Shown in pieces: positions 45,158-54,693 of a stretch of DNA of 64,000 bases. The translations under genes were made by a program, and so were the position numbers. The DNA is taken from NCBI RefSeq assembly GCF_015775515.1, contig NZ_CP065383.1:2356001-2420000 (forward strand), in the 5' to 3' direction. The first letter of the stretch is position 1. Each line of letters opens with the position of its first letter. The stretch comes from Atribacter laminatus. Lineage in GTDB: Bacteria > Atribacterota > Atribacteria > Atribacterales > Atribacteraceae. The notes below the pieces were generated by a model, which was not told where the DNA came from, ran no database searches, and worked only from the letters and a program-made list of their open reading frames with translations.

Positions 45158-46094
45158 AAGCATCCTCATAGATATAGCAAAAAAACTACTCCGAGATAAA
45201 ACGGTTGATTTGATAATTGGTTATGGGTCTACTCACTATCCCTTTCGAACCGAACCTATCGTTATAAAACAAGAAGACCAGGCTGATGCCTTGGTTTGGA
45301 ATCCTTTTTGTGGAAATAACTTAGCCCGTTATTTAAAATATTATAAAAATACCCAGCATAAAATCGCTTTGATGGTCAAAGGTTGTGATTCCCGGGCTGT
45401 TCAGGTCCTCTTAAAAGAGGATCAAATCAAAAGAGATCGACTTTACTTGATTGGATTATCCTGTCCGGGTTTAGTCAATCATGAAAAGCTTCAAAAGCAA
45501 TTTCCTCAAGCTTCACCAGATGATTTCCAATGGAAAGAAACCGGTTGGTTCTTTCATGGTGAGCAAATTGACCCGGGACTGCTTCTTGAGGAAACCTGTC
45601 TTCGTTGTCGATACCCCAATCCTCTTGAATATGACCAGCTGATTGGTGAACCCCAAACTACCAGTCCCTATCAGACCTATCAAAAAGATTACTTAGATCC
45701 AATCGATGACCTTTCTCCAGAAGAACGGTGGGATCGGTGGTCGAAGGAAATGACGAAATGCATTCGTTGTTATGCCTGTCGAAACTCTTGTCCTCTTTGT
45801 TATTGTCAGGAATGTTTTGCCGAGAGCACTCAACCCCAATGGGTGAGTCCGGCTGCAACTCCTTCAGATAATTTCCTTTTCCATTTAGTTCGGACCATGC
45901 ATATGGCTGGACGTTGCGTTGAATGTGGTGCCTGTGAAAGAGCCTGTCCGGTTTCCATTCCAATTGCCCAGCTTCCACTTAAAGTTGAGGCGATCATTCG
46001 TGAACAATTTCAATTTGAAGCCGGAACCGATCAAGAGAGCGCTGCTCCTTTGCTCACTTATCGGGAAAATGATCCCGGAGACTTTATAAAGTGA
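45150..46094 (+). CDS. FlxC-like Fe-S protein with FrhB-like N-terminal part
   Basis: A 314-residue cytosolic protein. The first 150 residues resemble the coenzyme F420-hydrogenase beta (FrhB) type N-domain: [20 protein letters not shown] and [12 protein letters not shown]. Then come Cys-rich cluster sites: [28 protein letters not shown] and [17 protein letters not shown]. The context next to MvhD and the reductase-type subunits fits FlxC of flavin oxidoreductase-Hdr systems. AAGGAG precedes the ATG. The exact partner and cofactors are inferred. Confidence 0.75.
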   Translation: MFESILIDIAKKLLRDKTVDLIIGYGSTHYPFRTEPIVIKQEDQADALVWNPFCGNNLARYLKYYKNTQHKIALMVKGCDSRAVQVLLKEDQIKRDRLYLIGLSCPGLVNHEKLQKQFPQASPDDFQWKETGWFFHGEQIDPGLLLEETCLRCRYPNPLEYDQLIGEPQTTSPYQTYQKDYLDPIDDLSPEERWDRWSKEMTKCIRCYACRNSCPLCYCQECFAESTQPQWVSPAATPSDNFLFHLVRTMHMAGRCVECGACERACPVSIPIAQLPLKVEAIIREQFQFEAGTDQESAAPLLTYRENDPGDFIK

Positions 46095-46104
46095 GGTAAT
46101 GGCT

Positions 46105-47103
46105 ATGAATTCCGGAAAAGTGACCAAAAATGATCTCATTCAGTGGCTAAGAACCCATCAAAAAAACTTTTTAGTCACCGAAAAGGTGGCTCATCACCAA
46201 CCAGAGCTTTTATGCGATCAATCAAAAGAAATAAAAAATATTAAAGAAGCCCTTTTCCTCCCCTGGGACAAACTTTTCAATTATCATTGGGAAAATCAAC
46301 AATGGAATGTTGAGAATATCCAGCCATCAGCTTCACCCCGATTCCTGATGGCTCTTCCCTGTGAAGCCCGAGCCATATATGAAGTTCTTGATCGAGTCTT
46401 TCTCCAACCATCAGAAACCGAAAGTGGATATGCAGCTCGTCGCCAAGGACTAAAAATGGTCATCATAGGATGTATAAATCCCGAACCGACCTGTTTTTGC
46501 CACTTAGTGGGTGGAAATCCTTATTGGACCCATCCCGATGCTCTCTTTATTCTTCCCTTTCATGATGAATATTATCTTGAAACCAACCAATCAGAGCAAT
46601 TTGATATCATGAAAAAAGGAACTACACTGAATAAATCTGAGAAGGAAGAAATCGAAGTTTTACGAAAACAGATGAAAGAGAAAACCAATCAGGAGAAGCT
46701 TCCTGAAGAGGTCCCTCAGGGACTTTATGACCTCTTTGAAGACCAAGAATGGGAAGATTTGAGTTGGAAGTGCTTGAATTGTGGAGCCTGTACTTATCTC
46801 TGTCCAACCTGTCAGTGCTTTGATATGAATGCTGAAGGACGTTTAAAGGGTTTTCAACTTAAAACCTGGGATTCATGTATGTTTCCCAAGTTCACCCTTC
46901 ATGCCTCGGGACATAATCCCCGACCTACTTTCAAAGAAAGAGTCCGACAGAGAGTTCTCCATAAGTTTTCTTATTTTCCTCTTCGAGAGGAAGGACGCTA
47001 CGGATGTGTTGGTTGTGGAAAATGCATCGAAATTTGTCCGGTGAACTGGAACATTCGGGAAGCCGTTGAAAGGATGGTAAAAAAAATTGGCAATCGATCT
47101 TGA
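46105..47103 (+). CDS. FlxB/AsrA-like 4Fe-4S oxidoreductase subunit
   Basis: A 332-residue protein resembling anaerobic sulfite reductase subunit A and the beta subunit of sulfhydrogenases. The N-terminal half contains ALPCEARAIYEVLDRVFLQP and a metal-binding-looking stretch INPEPTCFCHLVGGNPYW. The C-terminus has cluster motifs CLNCGACTYLCPTCQCFDM and CVGCGKCIEICPVNWN. ATG 46105 lies eight bases after GAGGT and is preferred over the ATG at 46099, which is too close. It overlaps the next gene by 17 bases. Confidence 0.8.
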   Translation: MNSGKVTKNDLIQWLRTHQKNFLVTEKVAHHQPELLCDQSKEIKNIKEALFLPWDKLFNYHWENQQWNVENIQPSASPRFLMALPCEARAIYEVLDRVFLQPSETESGYAARRQGLKMVIIGCINPEPTCFCHLVGGNPYWTHPDALFILPFHDEYYLETNQSEQFDIMKKGTTLNKSEKEEIEVLRKQMKEKTNQEKLPEEVPQGLYDLFEDQEWEDLSWKCLNCGACTYLCPTCQCFDMNAEGRLKGFQLKTWDSCMFPKFTLHASGHNPRPTFKERVRQRVLHKFSYFPLREEGRYGCVGCGKCIEICPVNWNIREAVERMVKKIGNRS

Positions 47104-47929
47104 AAATAAAAACATTTATCTTCCACGTCTCTTTCGAATTATGGAAATCATCCCGGAGACTTCCGACATCAAAACCTTTCGTCTTGACTTAGAAGGTGAA
47201 AATTCTTCCCATCTCCCTGGGCAATTTGCTGAACTTTTTGTACCAGGGGTAGGAGAAGCCCCAATTTCCATCACGTCCTCACCAACCCAAAAAGGGATTC
47301 TGGAATTTAGCATTAAAAGAACTGGCTTGGTAACCTCTGCCATTCATCGCCTTAATTCCAACGATCGTTTGGGTATCCGAGGTCCTTATGGGAATACTTT
47401 TCCCATTTCGGACCTCACCGGACAAAACCTGCTCTTCATTGCCGGTGGCATCGGATTAGCACCGCTTCGTTCTTTAATAAACTACGTTTTAGATACCGAA
47501 AAACGAAATCAATTTAAAAAAGTAATCATTCTTTATGGAGCACGTTCACCACAGGATCTGGTTTTTAAATGGGAACTCAAAAAATGGCAAATGCGAGATG
47601 ACATTACCTTTTTACTTACCGTTGACCGAGGAGATGACCAATGGAAGAGTACGGTTGGTTTGGTTCCTAATGTACTTAAGGAAAACATTCAGGTGAATCC
47701 TTTAGAGTGGAAGTCCATCATCTGTGGCCCTCCGATTATGATTAAATTTACTATCAAGGCGTTATTGGAAATGGGTTTTCAACCTCCCGATATTATTACC
47801 ACACTGGAAATGAGAATGAAATGTGGATTGGGAAAATGTGGTCGATGCAATATCGGACCCTATTATGTCTGTAAAGACGGTCCGGTATTTACCTACCAGC
47901 AACTCCAGAATATACCAGAAGAGTATTGA
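47087..47929 (+). CDS. FlxA/AsrB-like FAD-NAD(P)H oxidoreductase subunit
   Basis: A 280-residue ferredoxin-NADP reductase-fold protein. It has a FAD domain (segments PGQFAELFVPGVGEAPISI and RGPYGNTFP), an NAD(P)H domain (FIAGGIGLAPLRSLI, ICGPPIMI) and a C-terminal [2Fe-2S] site CGLGKCGRCNIGPYYVC. This is the NADH-oxidising subunit of AsrB/HydG/FlxA-type systems. It starts with TTG 47087 inside the preceding gene; the ribosome site is weak (AAAGGATGG), so coupling is likely. It is the natural electron-entry point for the Hdr complex. Confidence 0.87.
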   Translation: MAIDLENKNIYLPRLFRIMEIIPETSDIKTFRLDLEGENSSHLPGQFAELFVPGVGEAPISITSSPTQKGILEFSIKRTGLVTSAIHRLNSNDRLGIRGPYGNTFPISDLTGQNLLFIAGGIGLAPLRSLINYVLDTEKRNQFKKVIILYGARSPQDLVFKWELKKWQMRDDITFLLTVDRGDDQWKSTVGLVPNVLKENIQVNPLEWKSIICGPPIMIKFTIKALLEMGFQPPDIITTLEMRMKCGLGKCGRCNIGPYYVCKDGPVFTYQQLQNIPEEY

Positions 47930-47942
47930 CGGAGGCTATTTT

Positions 47943-49277
47943 ATGAATTTCCAAGAAAGCATTCAAGCTCTCTATTCCTTAATTAATTATGAAAAAACTG
48001 ATTTTTCTTATTCTGACCTCAAGCTCGATCGGATGAGAGAATTCATGACTCTCCTTGAACACCCCGATATCCATTCACCGGTAATATTGGTTGCTGGCAC
48101 CAAAGGAAAGGGAAGCACTTGTTATTATTTGGAACGAATTTTAGCGTCTCAGCAAAAGAAATGCGGATTGTATATTAAACCGCATCTTCTTACCTTTCGA
48201 GAACGTTTGCGATTTAATGGAGAACTCATACAACCAGAAGAGTTAGCTCGGTTGGTAACAGAAATTTTTCCTATTATTGACCATATGGAAAAATATTCAC
48301 TTTATGGAAAGCCTACTTATTTCGAAGTTTCGGTTGCCCTGGCTTTCCAATACTTTAAAAAAAGAAATGCCGATTATTCGATCATGGAAGTCGGTTTAGG
48401 AGGTCGTTTAGATGCGACCAATGTAGCCAATCCAATCCTTACCGTTATCACCCCGATAAGCTATGACCATACTGAAATTTTAGGAGAAACCATCCCTCAA
48501 ATTGCTCGAGAAAAAGCTGGAATTCTCCGTCCTCATATTCCTCTGATTTTAGGATTACAGGAAAAAAAACAAGCCAAGAATACCATATTACAAATTGCTG
48601 AAAACCTCCGGGTTCCAGTATTACCTCTTGAGGAGAATTACTCATACCGAATTCACAACCGGAGTGAAAAAGGATCAGTTTTTGAGTTGCAATCAAAGTC
48701 TGGTCGAGAAGGGATTTTTTCACTACCGCTGTTAGGTGATCAACAGGTTGAAAATTTTCTCACTGCCTTGCTTAGTGCCGAGCATTTAGGGTATTCACCA
48801 TCCAATCAACAGCTCCAAAACCTTCTCAATGAAGCAGTTTGGCCCGGTCGAATTCAAATAATTCATTCATCACCCATGACAGTATTTGATGTCGCCCATA
48901 ACCAGGCTTCATTTGCCACATTATGCCATACCTTAAGAGATTATTTGGGGATAAGAAAAGCTGTCTTCCTTTTAGGTTTTTTAAATGGAAAAGACTTTCC
49001 AGGAATTGCTCAAGAACTTTCTCAAATTGACTCTCAAGTCATTTTAACCACACCTTTTAATCCGAAAGCCGCTTTTCCAGCTGATATTGTTCATTTCTTT
49101 GCACTTCATATTCCTCATTATGAAGTTATCAATGATCCCTACCAAGCTTTTAAGAGAGCCCTTCAATATGCTAATGAATTTCACTTGCCCTTAGTTATAG
49201 CTGGATCATTTTATTTAGCAAAATTATTAAGTGATAAACTCAACGTAACCCTTTCGAAAGAGGAGGTGGAATTATGA
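47943..49277 (+). CDS. folC: Folylpolyglutamate synthase / Mur-ligase family
   Basis: A 444-residue ATP-dependent ligase that adds glutamate to folates. The P-loop is AGTKGKGSTCYYLE, followed by KPHLLTFRERLRFNGE, MEVGLGGRLDATN and SYDHTEILGETIPQIAREKAG (the last split as SYDHTEILGET and IPQIAREKAG). VFDVAHNQASF marks the C-terminal domain. GGAGG precedes the ATG at 47943. Its place in a methyl-THF gene cluster is apt, since polyglutamylation keeps folates bound to C1 enzymes. It overlaps the methyltransferase gene by ATGA. Confidence 0.93.
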   Translation: MNFQESIQALYSLINYEKTDFSYSDLKLDRMREFMTLLEHPDIHSPVILVAGTKGKGSTCYYLERILASQQKKCGLYIKPHLLTFRERLRFNGELIQPEELARLVTEIFPIIDHMEKYSLYGKPTYFEVSVALAFQYFKKRNADYSIMEVGLGGRLDATNVANPILTVITPISYDHTEILGETIPQIAREKAGILRPHIPLILGLQEKKQAKNTILQIAENLRVPVLPLEENYSYRIHNRSEKGSVFELQSKSGREGIFSLPLLGDQQVENFLTALLSAEHLGYSPSNQQLQNLLNEAVWPGRIQIIHSSPMTVFDVAHNQASFATLCHTLRDYLGIRKAVFLLGFLNGKDFPGIAQELSQIDSQVILTTPFNPKAAFPADIVHFFALHIPHYEVINDPYQAFKRALQYANEFHLPLVIAGSFYLAKLLSDKLNVTLSKEEVEL

Positions 49278-50074
49278 TCATAGTCGCCGAAAGAATCAAC
49301 GCTACCCGAAAATCCATCCGGGAAGCACTGGAGAAAAAGGATCGGGAGTTTTTTGTTCATGAAGCTCAAAAGCAAGAAAAAGCCGGAGCAGCTTTTATTG
49401 ATGTCAATGCTGGCACCGAAGCCACTAAGGAAGTTGCTGATCTGAAATGGCTGGTCGGGTCTATTCAAGATGACGTTGAAATTCCATTATGCTTAGATTC
49501 CGCTAATGATCAAGCTTTAGAGGAAGCCCTCACCGTCTATAACAAAAAAGAGGTAATGATTAACTCATTCACCGCTGAAGAAAATCGAATCAAAGCCTTG
49601 CTTCCAATTGTGAAGAAATACGATGCTTTGGTTGTTGGGTTGGCGATGGGTGAGGGAGGAATCCCGCAGTCGGTTGAAGAACGAATGAAATTAGTAGAGA
49701 CTTTAGTTAAAGCCGTTGATGAATATTCTATTCCACGAGAGCATCTTTTTATCGATCCACTGGTAGTACCAATCGGTACCGATCAAAATCAGGGGAGATT
49801 GTTTTTAGAAACCCTCCAGGCAATCCCACAAACCTATCCTGGAGTGAGAACCGTCTGTGGTCTCAGTAATATTTCCTTTGGAATGCCTAATCGTCGCCTT
49901 ATCAATCGCTCCTTTTTAGCGTTGAGTATAGGTTTTGGCCTTCACGCCGCAATTATTGATCCTTTGGATGATAAACTCATGGGTATACTTTTTGCGAGCG
50001 AGGCTTTGATGGGCCGCGATGAATATTGCATGAACTACCTCACTGCTTTCCGAGCTGGCCGCTTAAACGAGTAA
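49274..50074 (+). CDS. acsE: Methyltetrahydrofolate:corrinoid methyltransferase
   Basis: A 266-residue pterin-binding TIM-barrel enzyme of the AcsE/MtgA/MtvA group, which moves the methyl group of 5-methyl-THF to a Co(I) corrinoid protein (or the reverse). Typical segments are VAERINATRKSIREAL, FIDVNAGTE, LCLDSAND, and VCGLSNISFGMPNR. AGGAGG precedes the ATG. No CODH/ACS or corrinoid Fe-S protein genes (acsABCD) are in this window, so the symbol shows family, not proven role; the corrinoid protein at 32722 is a plausible partner. Confidence 0.9.
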   Translation: MIIVAERINATRKSIREALEKKDREFFVHEAQKQEKAGAAFIDVNAGTEATKEVADLKWLVGSIQDDVEIPLCLDSANDQALEEALTVYNKKEVMINSFTAEENRIKALLPIVKKYDALVVGLAMGEGGIPQSVEERMKLVETLVKAVDEYSIPREHLFIDPLVVPIGTDQNQGRLFLETLQAIPQTYPGVRTVCGLSNISFGMPNRRLINRSFLALSIGFGLHAAIIDPLDDKLMGILFASEALMGRDEYCMNYLTAFRAGRLNE

Positions 50075-50091
50075 AACTATTAAAAAAACAT

Positions 50092-50126
50092 CCTCTCTCC
50101 TGATTGGTAAAAAGACAGGAGAGAGG
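50092..50126. terminator. Hairpin after the C1 cluster
   Basis: CCTCTCTCCTG at 50092-50102 pairs perfectly with CAGGAGAGAGG at 50116-50126 across a 13-base loop. On the plus strand only a short AAAAATTA follows, while an A7 tract precedes the stem, so the U-run rule is met better on the minus strand. It probably ends the long C1 transcript. Confidence 0.55.
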
Positions 50127-50265
50127 GAAAAATTACTGGTATTAAGCTGGTTCACGGTTAAACGAAGAAAATGAATACGAAAAGACTACAAATTATTATT
50201 TCTTTTTCAGGTCACGAATAAATGCTCATTATTAATTATCCTCTGGTAAGGAAGAAAAAAAAGGG

Positions 50266-50271
50266 TATAAT
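50266..50271 (+). promoter_or_regulatory. -10 box for the 50286 gene and purS
   Basis: A perfect TATAAT lies at 50266-50271 with only a weak -35 (CTGGTA near 50243). Just after it CCTCT/AGAGG forms a small hairpin. Transcription would start close to 50278, giving a leader of only a few bases before the GTG at 50286. Confidence 0.5.
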
Positions 50272-50285
50272 ACCTCTGAAAAGAG

Positions 50286-50663
50286 GTGTTTTTTATTCAA
50301 TTAACCAAAGCCAAAGAGTTTCGTCGTTATATTGAAGATCATTATGAATTCGGGGATTTCGCTTTGATTCGAGGTCGAGAAGAAACTGCCGAGATCGGTT
50401 TTGTTTTCGCTGATGAAGATGTTAACAATTGGCCTTCTCTCTACAAAAAAGCCGGAAATATTTGTGATCATTTTGATAAAAGATTACGAGAAAAGGGTCT
50501 CAATACTGCTGCGTATTCTCGAATAGGAAAAGATTTGGATTTTATCACCGCGTCAATTGTCATCCGTCTTCATGCCTTTCCTGAGGATCAAATTCATCGA
50601 ATTGCTGACGACATTATGAATATCCTTCGAGAGGTAAACCCCTATCGTGAATATGAAAATTAA
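50286..50663 (+). CDS. Hypothetical protein upstream of purS
   Basis: A 125-residue soluble protein, acidic and rich in Asp, Glu and Arg, with no family that I recognise. Segments: FGDFALIRGREETAEIGFVF, DHFDKRLREKGLNTAAYSR and IADDIMNILREVNPYREYEN. No membrane segment or Cys cluster is present apart from one Cys. The start is doubtful: GTG 50286 is only a few bases from the likely transcription start, and an alternative near 50295 (ATT) is possible. It is followed 18 bases later by purS and may be co-transcribed. Confidence 0.55.
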   Translation: MFFIQLTKAKEFRRYIEDHYEFGDFALIRGREETAEIGFVFADEDVNNWPSLYKKAGNICDHFDKRLREKGLNTAAYSRIGKDLDFITASIVIRLHAFPEDQIHRIADDIMNILREVNPYREYEN

Positions 50664-50681
50664 ACTTTTAAGGAGGCTATC

Positions 50682-50939
50682 ATGAGGTTCAGAGGAAAAA
50701 TTGTTATCACCTTGAAGCCAGGGGTTTTTGATCCACAAGGAGTAACCATTAAAAGTGCACTCCATTCCCTTGGATACCAAGAAACTGACGAGGTTAAAAC
50801 TGGGAAGTATTTCGAAATCAATCTTGATTCAAACAACCTGGATACCGCTCAAAAACGTTTGGAAGAGATGTGTGACCAATTGCTGGCTAATCCGGTAATT
50901 GAAAATTTTCACTTCACCGTCGAACCCTCTGATAACTAA
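50682..50939 (+). CDS. purS: Phosphoribosylformylglycinamidine synthase subunit PurS
   Basis: An 85-residue small protein that joins PurQ to PurL in the FGAM synthase complex. The family start [20 protein letters not shown], followed by [17 protein letters not shown], is characteristic. AAGGAGG precedes the ATG. The presence of PurS and a short PurL defines the Bacillus/archaeal type of the enzyme rather than the long single-chain form. Confidence 0.95.
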   Translation: MRFRGKIVITLKPGVFDPQGVTIKSALHSLGYQETDEVKTGKYFEINLDSNNLDTAQKRLEEMCDQLLANPVIENFHFTVEPSDN

Positions 50940-50949
50940 GGAGCCTCCA

Positions 50950-51660
50950 ATGAAATTTGGTATAGTGGTTTTTCCTGGGTCTAATTGCGATTATGATTGT
51001 CAACACGTCCTTTCCGTAGTTCTCGGCCAAGAAACAGAAATGCTTTGGCATGAAAGCCATGACCTTAAAGAATGCGATTGTATTGTCCTTCCTGGAGGGT
51101 TTAGCTATGGCGATTATTTACGTACTGGTGCTATTGCCCGTTTTTCACCGGTCATGGAATCAATTCGAAATTTTATTGAATCGGGAGGATTAGTCGTTGG
51201 GATCTGTAATGGATTTCAAATCTTAGTCGAAAGTCAACTCCTGCCAGGTGCCTTGCTTCCCAACCAGAAGGGACACTTCATTTGTCGTCATGTTCACCTG
51301 CGAGTTGAAAACACCGATACGCCTTTTACCCGGCTCTTTTACCCGGGAGAAGTCATCTCAATTCCTATCGCTCATCATCAGGGAAATTACTTTATTCCTC
51401 ATTCTTCTCTATCTAATCTTCAAAAAAACCGTCAAATCATTTTTCGTTATTGTGATATGAACGGACAAATCAATCATGGAACCAACCCGAATGGGTCGAT
51501 TGACTCAATTGCCGGGATAATTTCTTCTTCCCAAAATGTTCTGGGGATGATGCCACATCCCGAAAGGTCATCAGAAGCAGTATTGGGTTCTCATGACGGA
51601 AAAAGAATATTTCTCTCGATTATTCAATGGTGGGAGGAAAATCATCATGCAAGACAATGA
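50950..51660 (+). CDS. purQ: Phosphoribosylformylglycinamidine synthase subunit PurQ
   Basis: A 236-residue class I glutamine amidotransferase that delivers ammonia to PurL. The start [18 protein letters not shown], the nucleophile Cys in [11 protein letters not shown], and [10 protein letters not shown] near the C-terminus are all present. ATG 50950 follows AAGGAG by a few bases; a longer upstream frame reading into purS is not used. The last 14 bases overlap purL, so the complex is translationally coupled. Confidence 0.95.
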   Translation: MKFGIVVFPGSNCDYDCQHVLSVVLGQETEMLWHESHDLKECDCIVLPGGFSYGDYLRTGAIARFSPVMESIRNFIESGGLVVGICNGFQILVESQLLPGALLPNQKGHFICRHVHLRVENTDTPFTRLFYPGEVISIPIAHHQGNYFIPHSSLSNLQKNRQIIFRYCDMNGQINHGTNPNGSIDSIAGIISSSQNVLGMMPHPERSSEAVLGSHDGKRIFLSIIQWWEENHHARQ

Positions 51661-53845
51661 ACAAATCCAAGTAGCCCGTGGATTAGGGCTCCGCGACGAA
51701 GAATACCAAAGAATACTTGATATACTACGAAGACCACCAACTCCAACGGAACTGGCGATGTTTTCGGTCGAATGGTCAGAACATTGTGGCTACCCGCATT
51801 CTCGTCGGTGGTTTGAACTCTTTCCACGGAAAGGAAAATTCCCGGTTTTGGTCGGTGAAGATGCCGGCGGAATTGTCTATCAAGGACAGGCAGTGGTATT
51901 TAAAATGGAAAGCCATAATCATCCTTCCCAGGTCGAGCCCCGCCAAGGAGCAGCGACCGGTATTGGGGGAATTATTCGTGATATTTTTGGAAGCGGTGCT
52001 CGCCCCATAGCTTGCCTTGATTCTCTCCATTTCGGTCCTTTGGATAACGCCCGTTCTCATTTTATTTTTAAAGGTGTTGTAGACGGAATTGCTTTTTATG
52101 GGAATTGCGTCGGTGTCCCAACTGTTGCTGGCGAACTCTATTTTCATCCTTCTTTCCAAGGTAACTGCCTGGTTAACGTGATGAGCATTGGAATAGCTTC
52201 TCAAGATCGATTGGCAAAATCTTGGGCTAAAGGGGAAGGAAATCTCATTATCTATGCTGGGAACCGGACCGGCCGGGATGGCATTGGAGGGTGTAGTATT
52301 TTAGCGTCCCAGGAATTCAGCGGACAAGACGAGAAACGCCCCAGCGTTCAAATTGGGGATCCCTTTACTGAGAAGTGTCTCATTGAAGCTACTATGGAAG
52401 CTCTGTCAACCGGATTCTTGGTCGGAATTAAAGATATGGGCGCTGCTGGATTAACTTGTTCATCCAGTGAAATGGCTGCTGCTGGGAAAAGTGGAATCAA
52501 AATATATCTTGATCGTATTCCGGTTCGCGAAGAAGCTATGGAACCCTGGGAAATCATGATGTCTGAGTCTCAAGAACGCATGCTTCTCTGTGTAAAAAGA
52601 GGATACGAAGATTCAGTGCTTCAAATTTTTCATAAATGGGGCTTAGAAGCGGTTGTGGTCGGAGAGGTAGTTGACGGGGATAAAATCACCATCGAATTAA
52701 ATGGTCAAATTGTTGCTGATATTCCCGCTCAAGAATTAACCAAACCTCCGGTTTATACACCTCCTGCTGATAAACCAGATTACCTTGAAAAGGTAAATCG
52801 ATATGACTGGAACGACCTTCCTCTGCCTCATAATTGGAATGATGCTTTGCTCCAGCTAATGGGCTCTCCTAATCTTTGTTCTCGTCATTCGGTTTTTGAG
52901 CAATACGATCACATGGTTCAAATTAATACTTCAATACTGCCTGGAACCGGAACGGTTATCCTTCGGGTCAAAAATCTTCCCTGGGGGATTGCCGTTACCA
53001 CTGATTGTAATCCAGTATTTTGCTACCTCGATCCTTACCGGGGCTCGCAAATTGCCGTTGCTGAAGCGGCTCGTAACTTGGCTGCTTGTGGAGCTCAACC
53101 AGCCGGCATAACCGACTGCTTAAATTTTGGGAATCCGCAGAAGCCCGATCGTTATTGGCAATTTATTGAAGCAGTCAAGGGAATAAGTGACGCTTGTAAA
53201 TTTTTTAACCTTCCGGTTGTGAGCGGCAACGTTTCCTTTTACAATGAAAGCCCAACCGGTCCTATTCATCCAACCCCAACCATCGGCATGATTGGTATTA
53301 TCGAAGATGTTCAAACAGCGGTTAATGCCGCTTTTAAAGAGAATGACGATTTGATCGTTTTACTCGGTGAAACCCGAAATGAAATAGGCGGAAGTGAATA
53401 TTTACGTGTGATTCACCAGCAGGAATTTGGACCGGTTCCACAAATTGATTTACCGGCTGAAAAAAACCTTCAAGAATTTTTAATCGAAGCAGTTCGACAA
53501 GGGTTAGTTCAATCATCTTCTGATCTAAGCGAGGGCGGCTTGGCTTGCGCTCTCGGCGAAGGATGTGTTTGTGGTCAGGAGAAGAAAGGATGTTTGATCG
53601 ATATTGGAAATTTACCCAATATACGTTTGGATGCATTGCTGTTTGGAGAAAGCTGTGGACGCGCTCTGATTACCTGTAAACCTGAAAATATTGCTCCTTT
53701 GGAAAAGCTGGCTCGAACAAATACGCTTCCCTTTTTTGTTATCGGGAAAGTGACTGGAAAGAATATAACCATTTATAATAATCAGCAATTACTGATTTCA
53801 GTTTCTATAGAAGATTTGTGGAAAGCCTGGTATCGAACTTTGTAG
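51647..53845 (+). CDS. purL: Phosphoribosylformylglycinamidine synthase subunit PurL (short form)
   Basis: A 732-residue ATP-dependent synthetase of the AIRS-like superfamily, which converts FGAR and ammonia to FGAM in purine synthesis. [31 protein letters not shown] and [13 protein letters not shown] are conserved, and the second half includes [17 protein letters not shown]. The length fits the short PurL that needs PurS and PurQ. ATG 51647 follows GGGAGG by about nine bases. Confidence 0.96.
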   Translation: MQDNEQIQVARGLGLRDEEYQRILDILRRPPTPTELAMFSVEWSEHCGYPHSRRWFELFPRKGKFPVLVGEDAGGIVYQGQAVVFKMESHNHPSQVEPRQGAATGIGGIIRDIFGSGARPIACLDSLHFGPLDNARSHFIFKGVVDGIAFYGNCVGVPTVAGELYFHPSFQGNCLVNVMSIGIASQDRLAKSWAKGEGNLIIYAGNRTGRDGIGGCSILASQEFSGQDEKRPSVQIGDPFTEKCLIEATMEALSTGFLVGIKDMGAAGLTCSSSEMAAAGKSGIKIYLDRIPVREEAMEPWEIMMSESQERMLLCVKRGYEDSVLQIFHKWGLEAVVVGEVVDGDKITIELNGQIVADIPAQELTKPPVYTPPADKPDYLEKVNRYDWNDLPLPHNWNDALLQLMGSPNLCSRHSVFEQYDHMVQINTSILPGTGTVILRVKNLPWGIAVTTDCNPVFCYLDPYRGSQIAVAEAARNLAACGAQPAGITDCLNFGNPQKPDRYWQFIEAVKGISDACKFFNLPVVSGNVSFYNESPTGPIHPTPTIGMIGIIEDVQTAVNAAFKENDDLIVLLGETRNEIGGSEYLRVIHQQEFGPVPQIDLPAEKNLQEFLIEAVRQGLVQSSSDLSEGGLACALGEGCVCGQEKKGCLIDIGNLPNIRLDALLFGESCGRALITCKPENIAPLEKLARTNTLPFFVIGKVTGKNITIYNNQQLLISVSIEDLWKAWYRTL

Positions 53846-53889
53846 TTGATTTATTATATCCGTATATTTTCTATATAAACATCCATATC

Positions 53890-54060
53890 GGATACCGGCA
53901 CCAGATGTGAGGATGAAAACCCAAGATTCGACATGCCATGGCATGTCGCTACATTTATTAAAGAATGGGCACGATGCATTGTACCCCTACGATTTTATAT
54001 TCTTTTGTAGGGGCTTGACTTATCATGCCCGTGTTTTTTCGGGATAGACCATCGTGCTGC
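53890..54060 (+). repeat. Composite family C repeat
   Basis: Same order of blocks as 5944-6087, with the perfect palindrome CGACATGCCATGGCATGTCG near 53929-53949, then AAAGAATGGGCACGATGCAT and GTAGGGGCTTGACTTATCAT. Confidence 0.75.
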
Positions 54061-54102
54061 ATGGCAGCGCCAGATGATGAAGAAAATTGGTACCCAGGAA
54101 TG

Positions 54103-54136
54103 ATTTCCCCCTTTAGCAAAGGGGGTTAGGGGGATT
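54103..54136 (+). repeat. Family B G/C-run hairpin
   Basis: C run, TTTAGCAAA, G runs; nearly the same as 613-645. Confidence 0.7.
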
Positions 54137-54155
54137 CGATTTTTTTTCCTGCTCA

Positions 54156-54298
54156 GTCATTGCGAGGAGCGTCCTATGCGACGTGAGAATCTCATCCATC
54201 CACTCCGTCATTGCGAGGAGCGTCCTATGCGACGTGAGAATCTCATCCATCCACTCCGTCATTGCGAGGAGCGTCCTATGCGACGTGGCAATCTCATT
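54156..54298 (+). repeat. 51-bp tandem repeat (about 2.8 units)
   Basis: Units start at 54156, 54207 and 54258, each GTCATTGCGAGGAGCGTCCT followed by ATGCGACGTGAGAATCTCAT and CCATCCACTCC. The first two are identical; the third changes GAGAAT to GGCAAT and stops early. Each unit is a family A repeat plus an 11-base spacer, so tandem duplication of a dispersed element has happened. Confidence 0.9.
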
Positions 54299-54327
54299 TA
54301 GTGAATTTTTTTAAAAATAATTAAAAG

Positions 54328-54366
54328 ATGAGATCCTCACGCGGGAAAGCACCGCTCAGGATGGCA
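54328..54366 (-). repeat. Family A repeat, reverse orientation
   Basis: The sequence from GATGAGATCCTCACGCGGGA to AGCACCGCTCAGGATGGCAC is the reverse complement of the copy at 25274-25311 with small changes. Confidence 0.65.
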
Positions 54367-54375
54367 CCTTTTTAA

Positions 54376-54510
54376 AATTCTTTTGTAGGGGCTTGATATA
54401 TCATGGCAGTTGGTTTTAAGGATAGGTCCTCATGATGTTTTGCAGTATAAGATGAGGATCAAAACCCAAGATTCGACATGCCATGGCATGTCGCTACATT
54501 AATCGAGCGC
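54376..54510 (+). repeat. Shorter family C repeat copy
   Basis: Contains the GTAGGGGCTTGATATATCAT block first, then the AAGATGAGGATCAAAACCCA block and a perfect 20-bp palindrome at 54474-54493, so the block order is rotated against the other copies. Confidence 0.6.
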
Positions 54511-54541
54511 AATAAAGACCAAGGAGAACGACTTTTTGATT

Positions 54542-54577
54542 CCTTCTCCCTCGATGGGAGAAGGTGATGATGAGGGT
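54542..54577 (+). repeat. Family D hairpin repeat
   Basis: CCTTCTCCC and GGGAGAAGG hairpin with a GATGATGAGGG tail, a near copy of 1033-1066. Confidence 0.65.
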
Positions 54578-54693
54578 GAGATTCGCACTATTCACCTCTC
54601 ATCATGTTTAAAGAAGAGTTTTCGAGACTTCAAAAAACCAAGATACCGGATGGTAGGTTAATAAATCATGACTATCTTTAAGTGGAGGAATCT

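Larger units (their letters stand above)
53846..54693. other. Large repeat-rich gap between purL and purF
   Basis: About 850 bases without a gene, the densest repeat area of the window. In order: family C element (53890-54060), family B hairpin (54103-54136), a 51-bp tandem repeat (54156-54298), an inverted family A copy (54328-54366), a shorter family C copy (54376-54510) and a family D hairpin (54542-54577). The final hundred bases should hold the purF promoter, though no clear -35/-10 pair stands out. Confidence 0.75.

Noticed and set aside
35166-47929. Selenocysteine codons in Hdr/MvhD proteins
   Set aside because: All expected Cys positions are encoded by TGT or TGC and no in-frame TGA was needed to complete a domain.
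54156-54298. Possible CRISPR array
   Set aside because: The 51-bp units are repeated as a whole with no unique spacers, and no cas genes are near.
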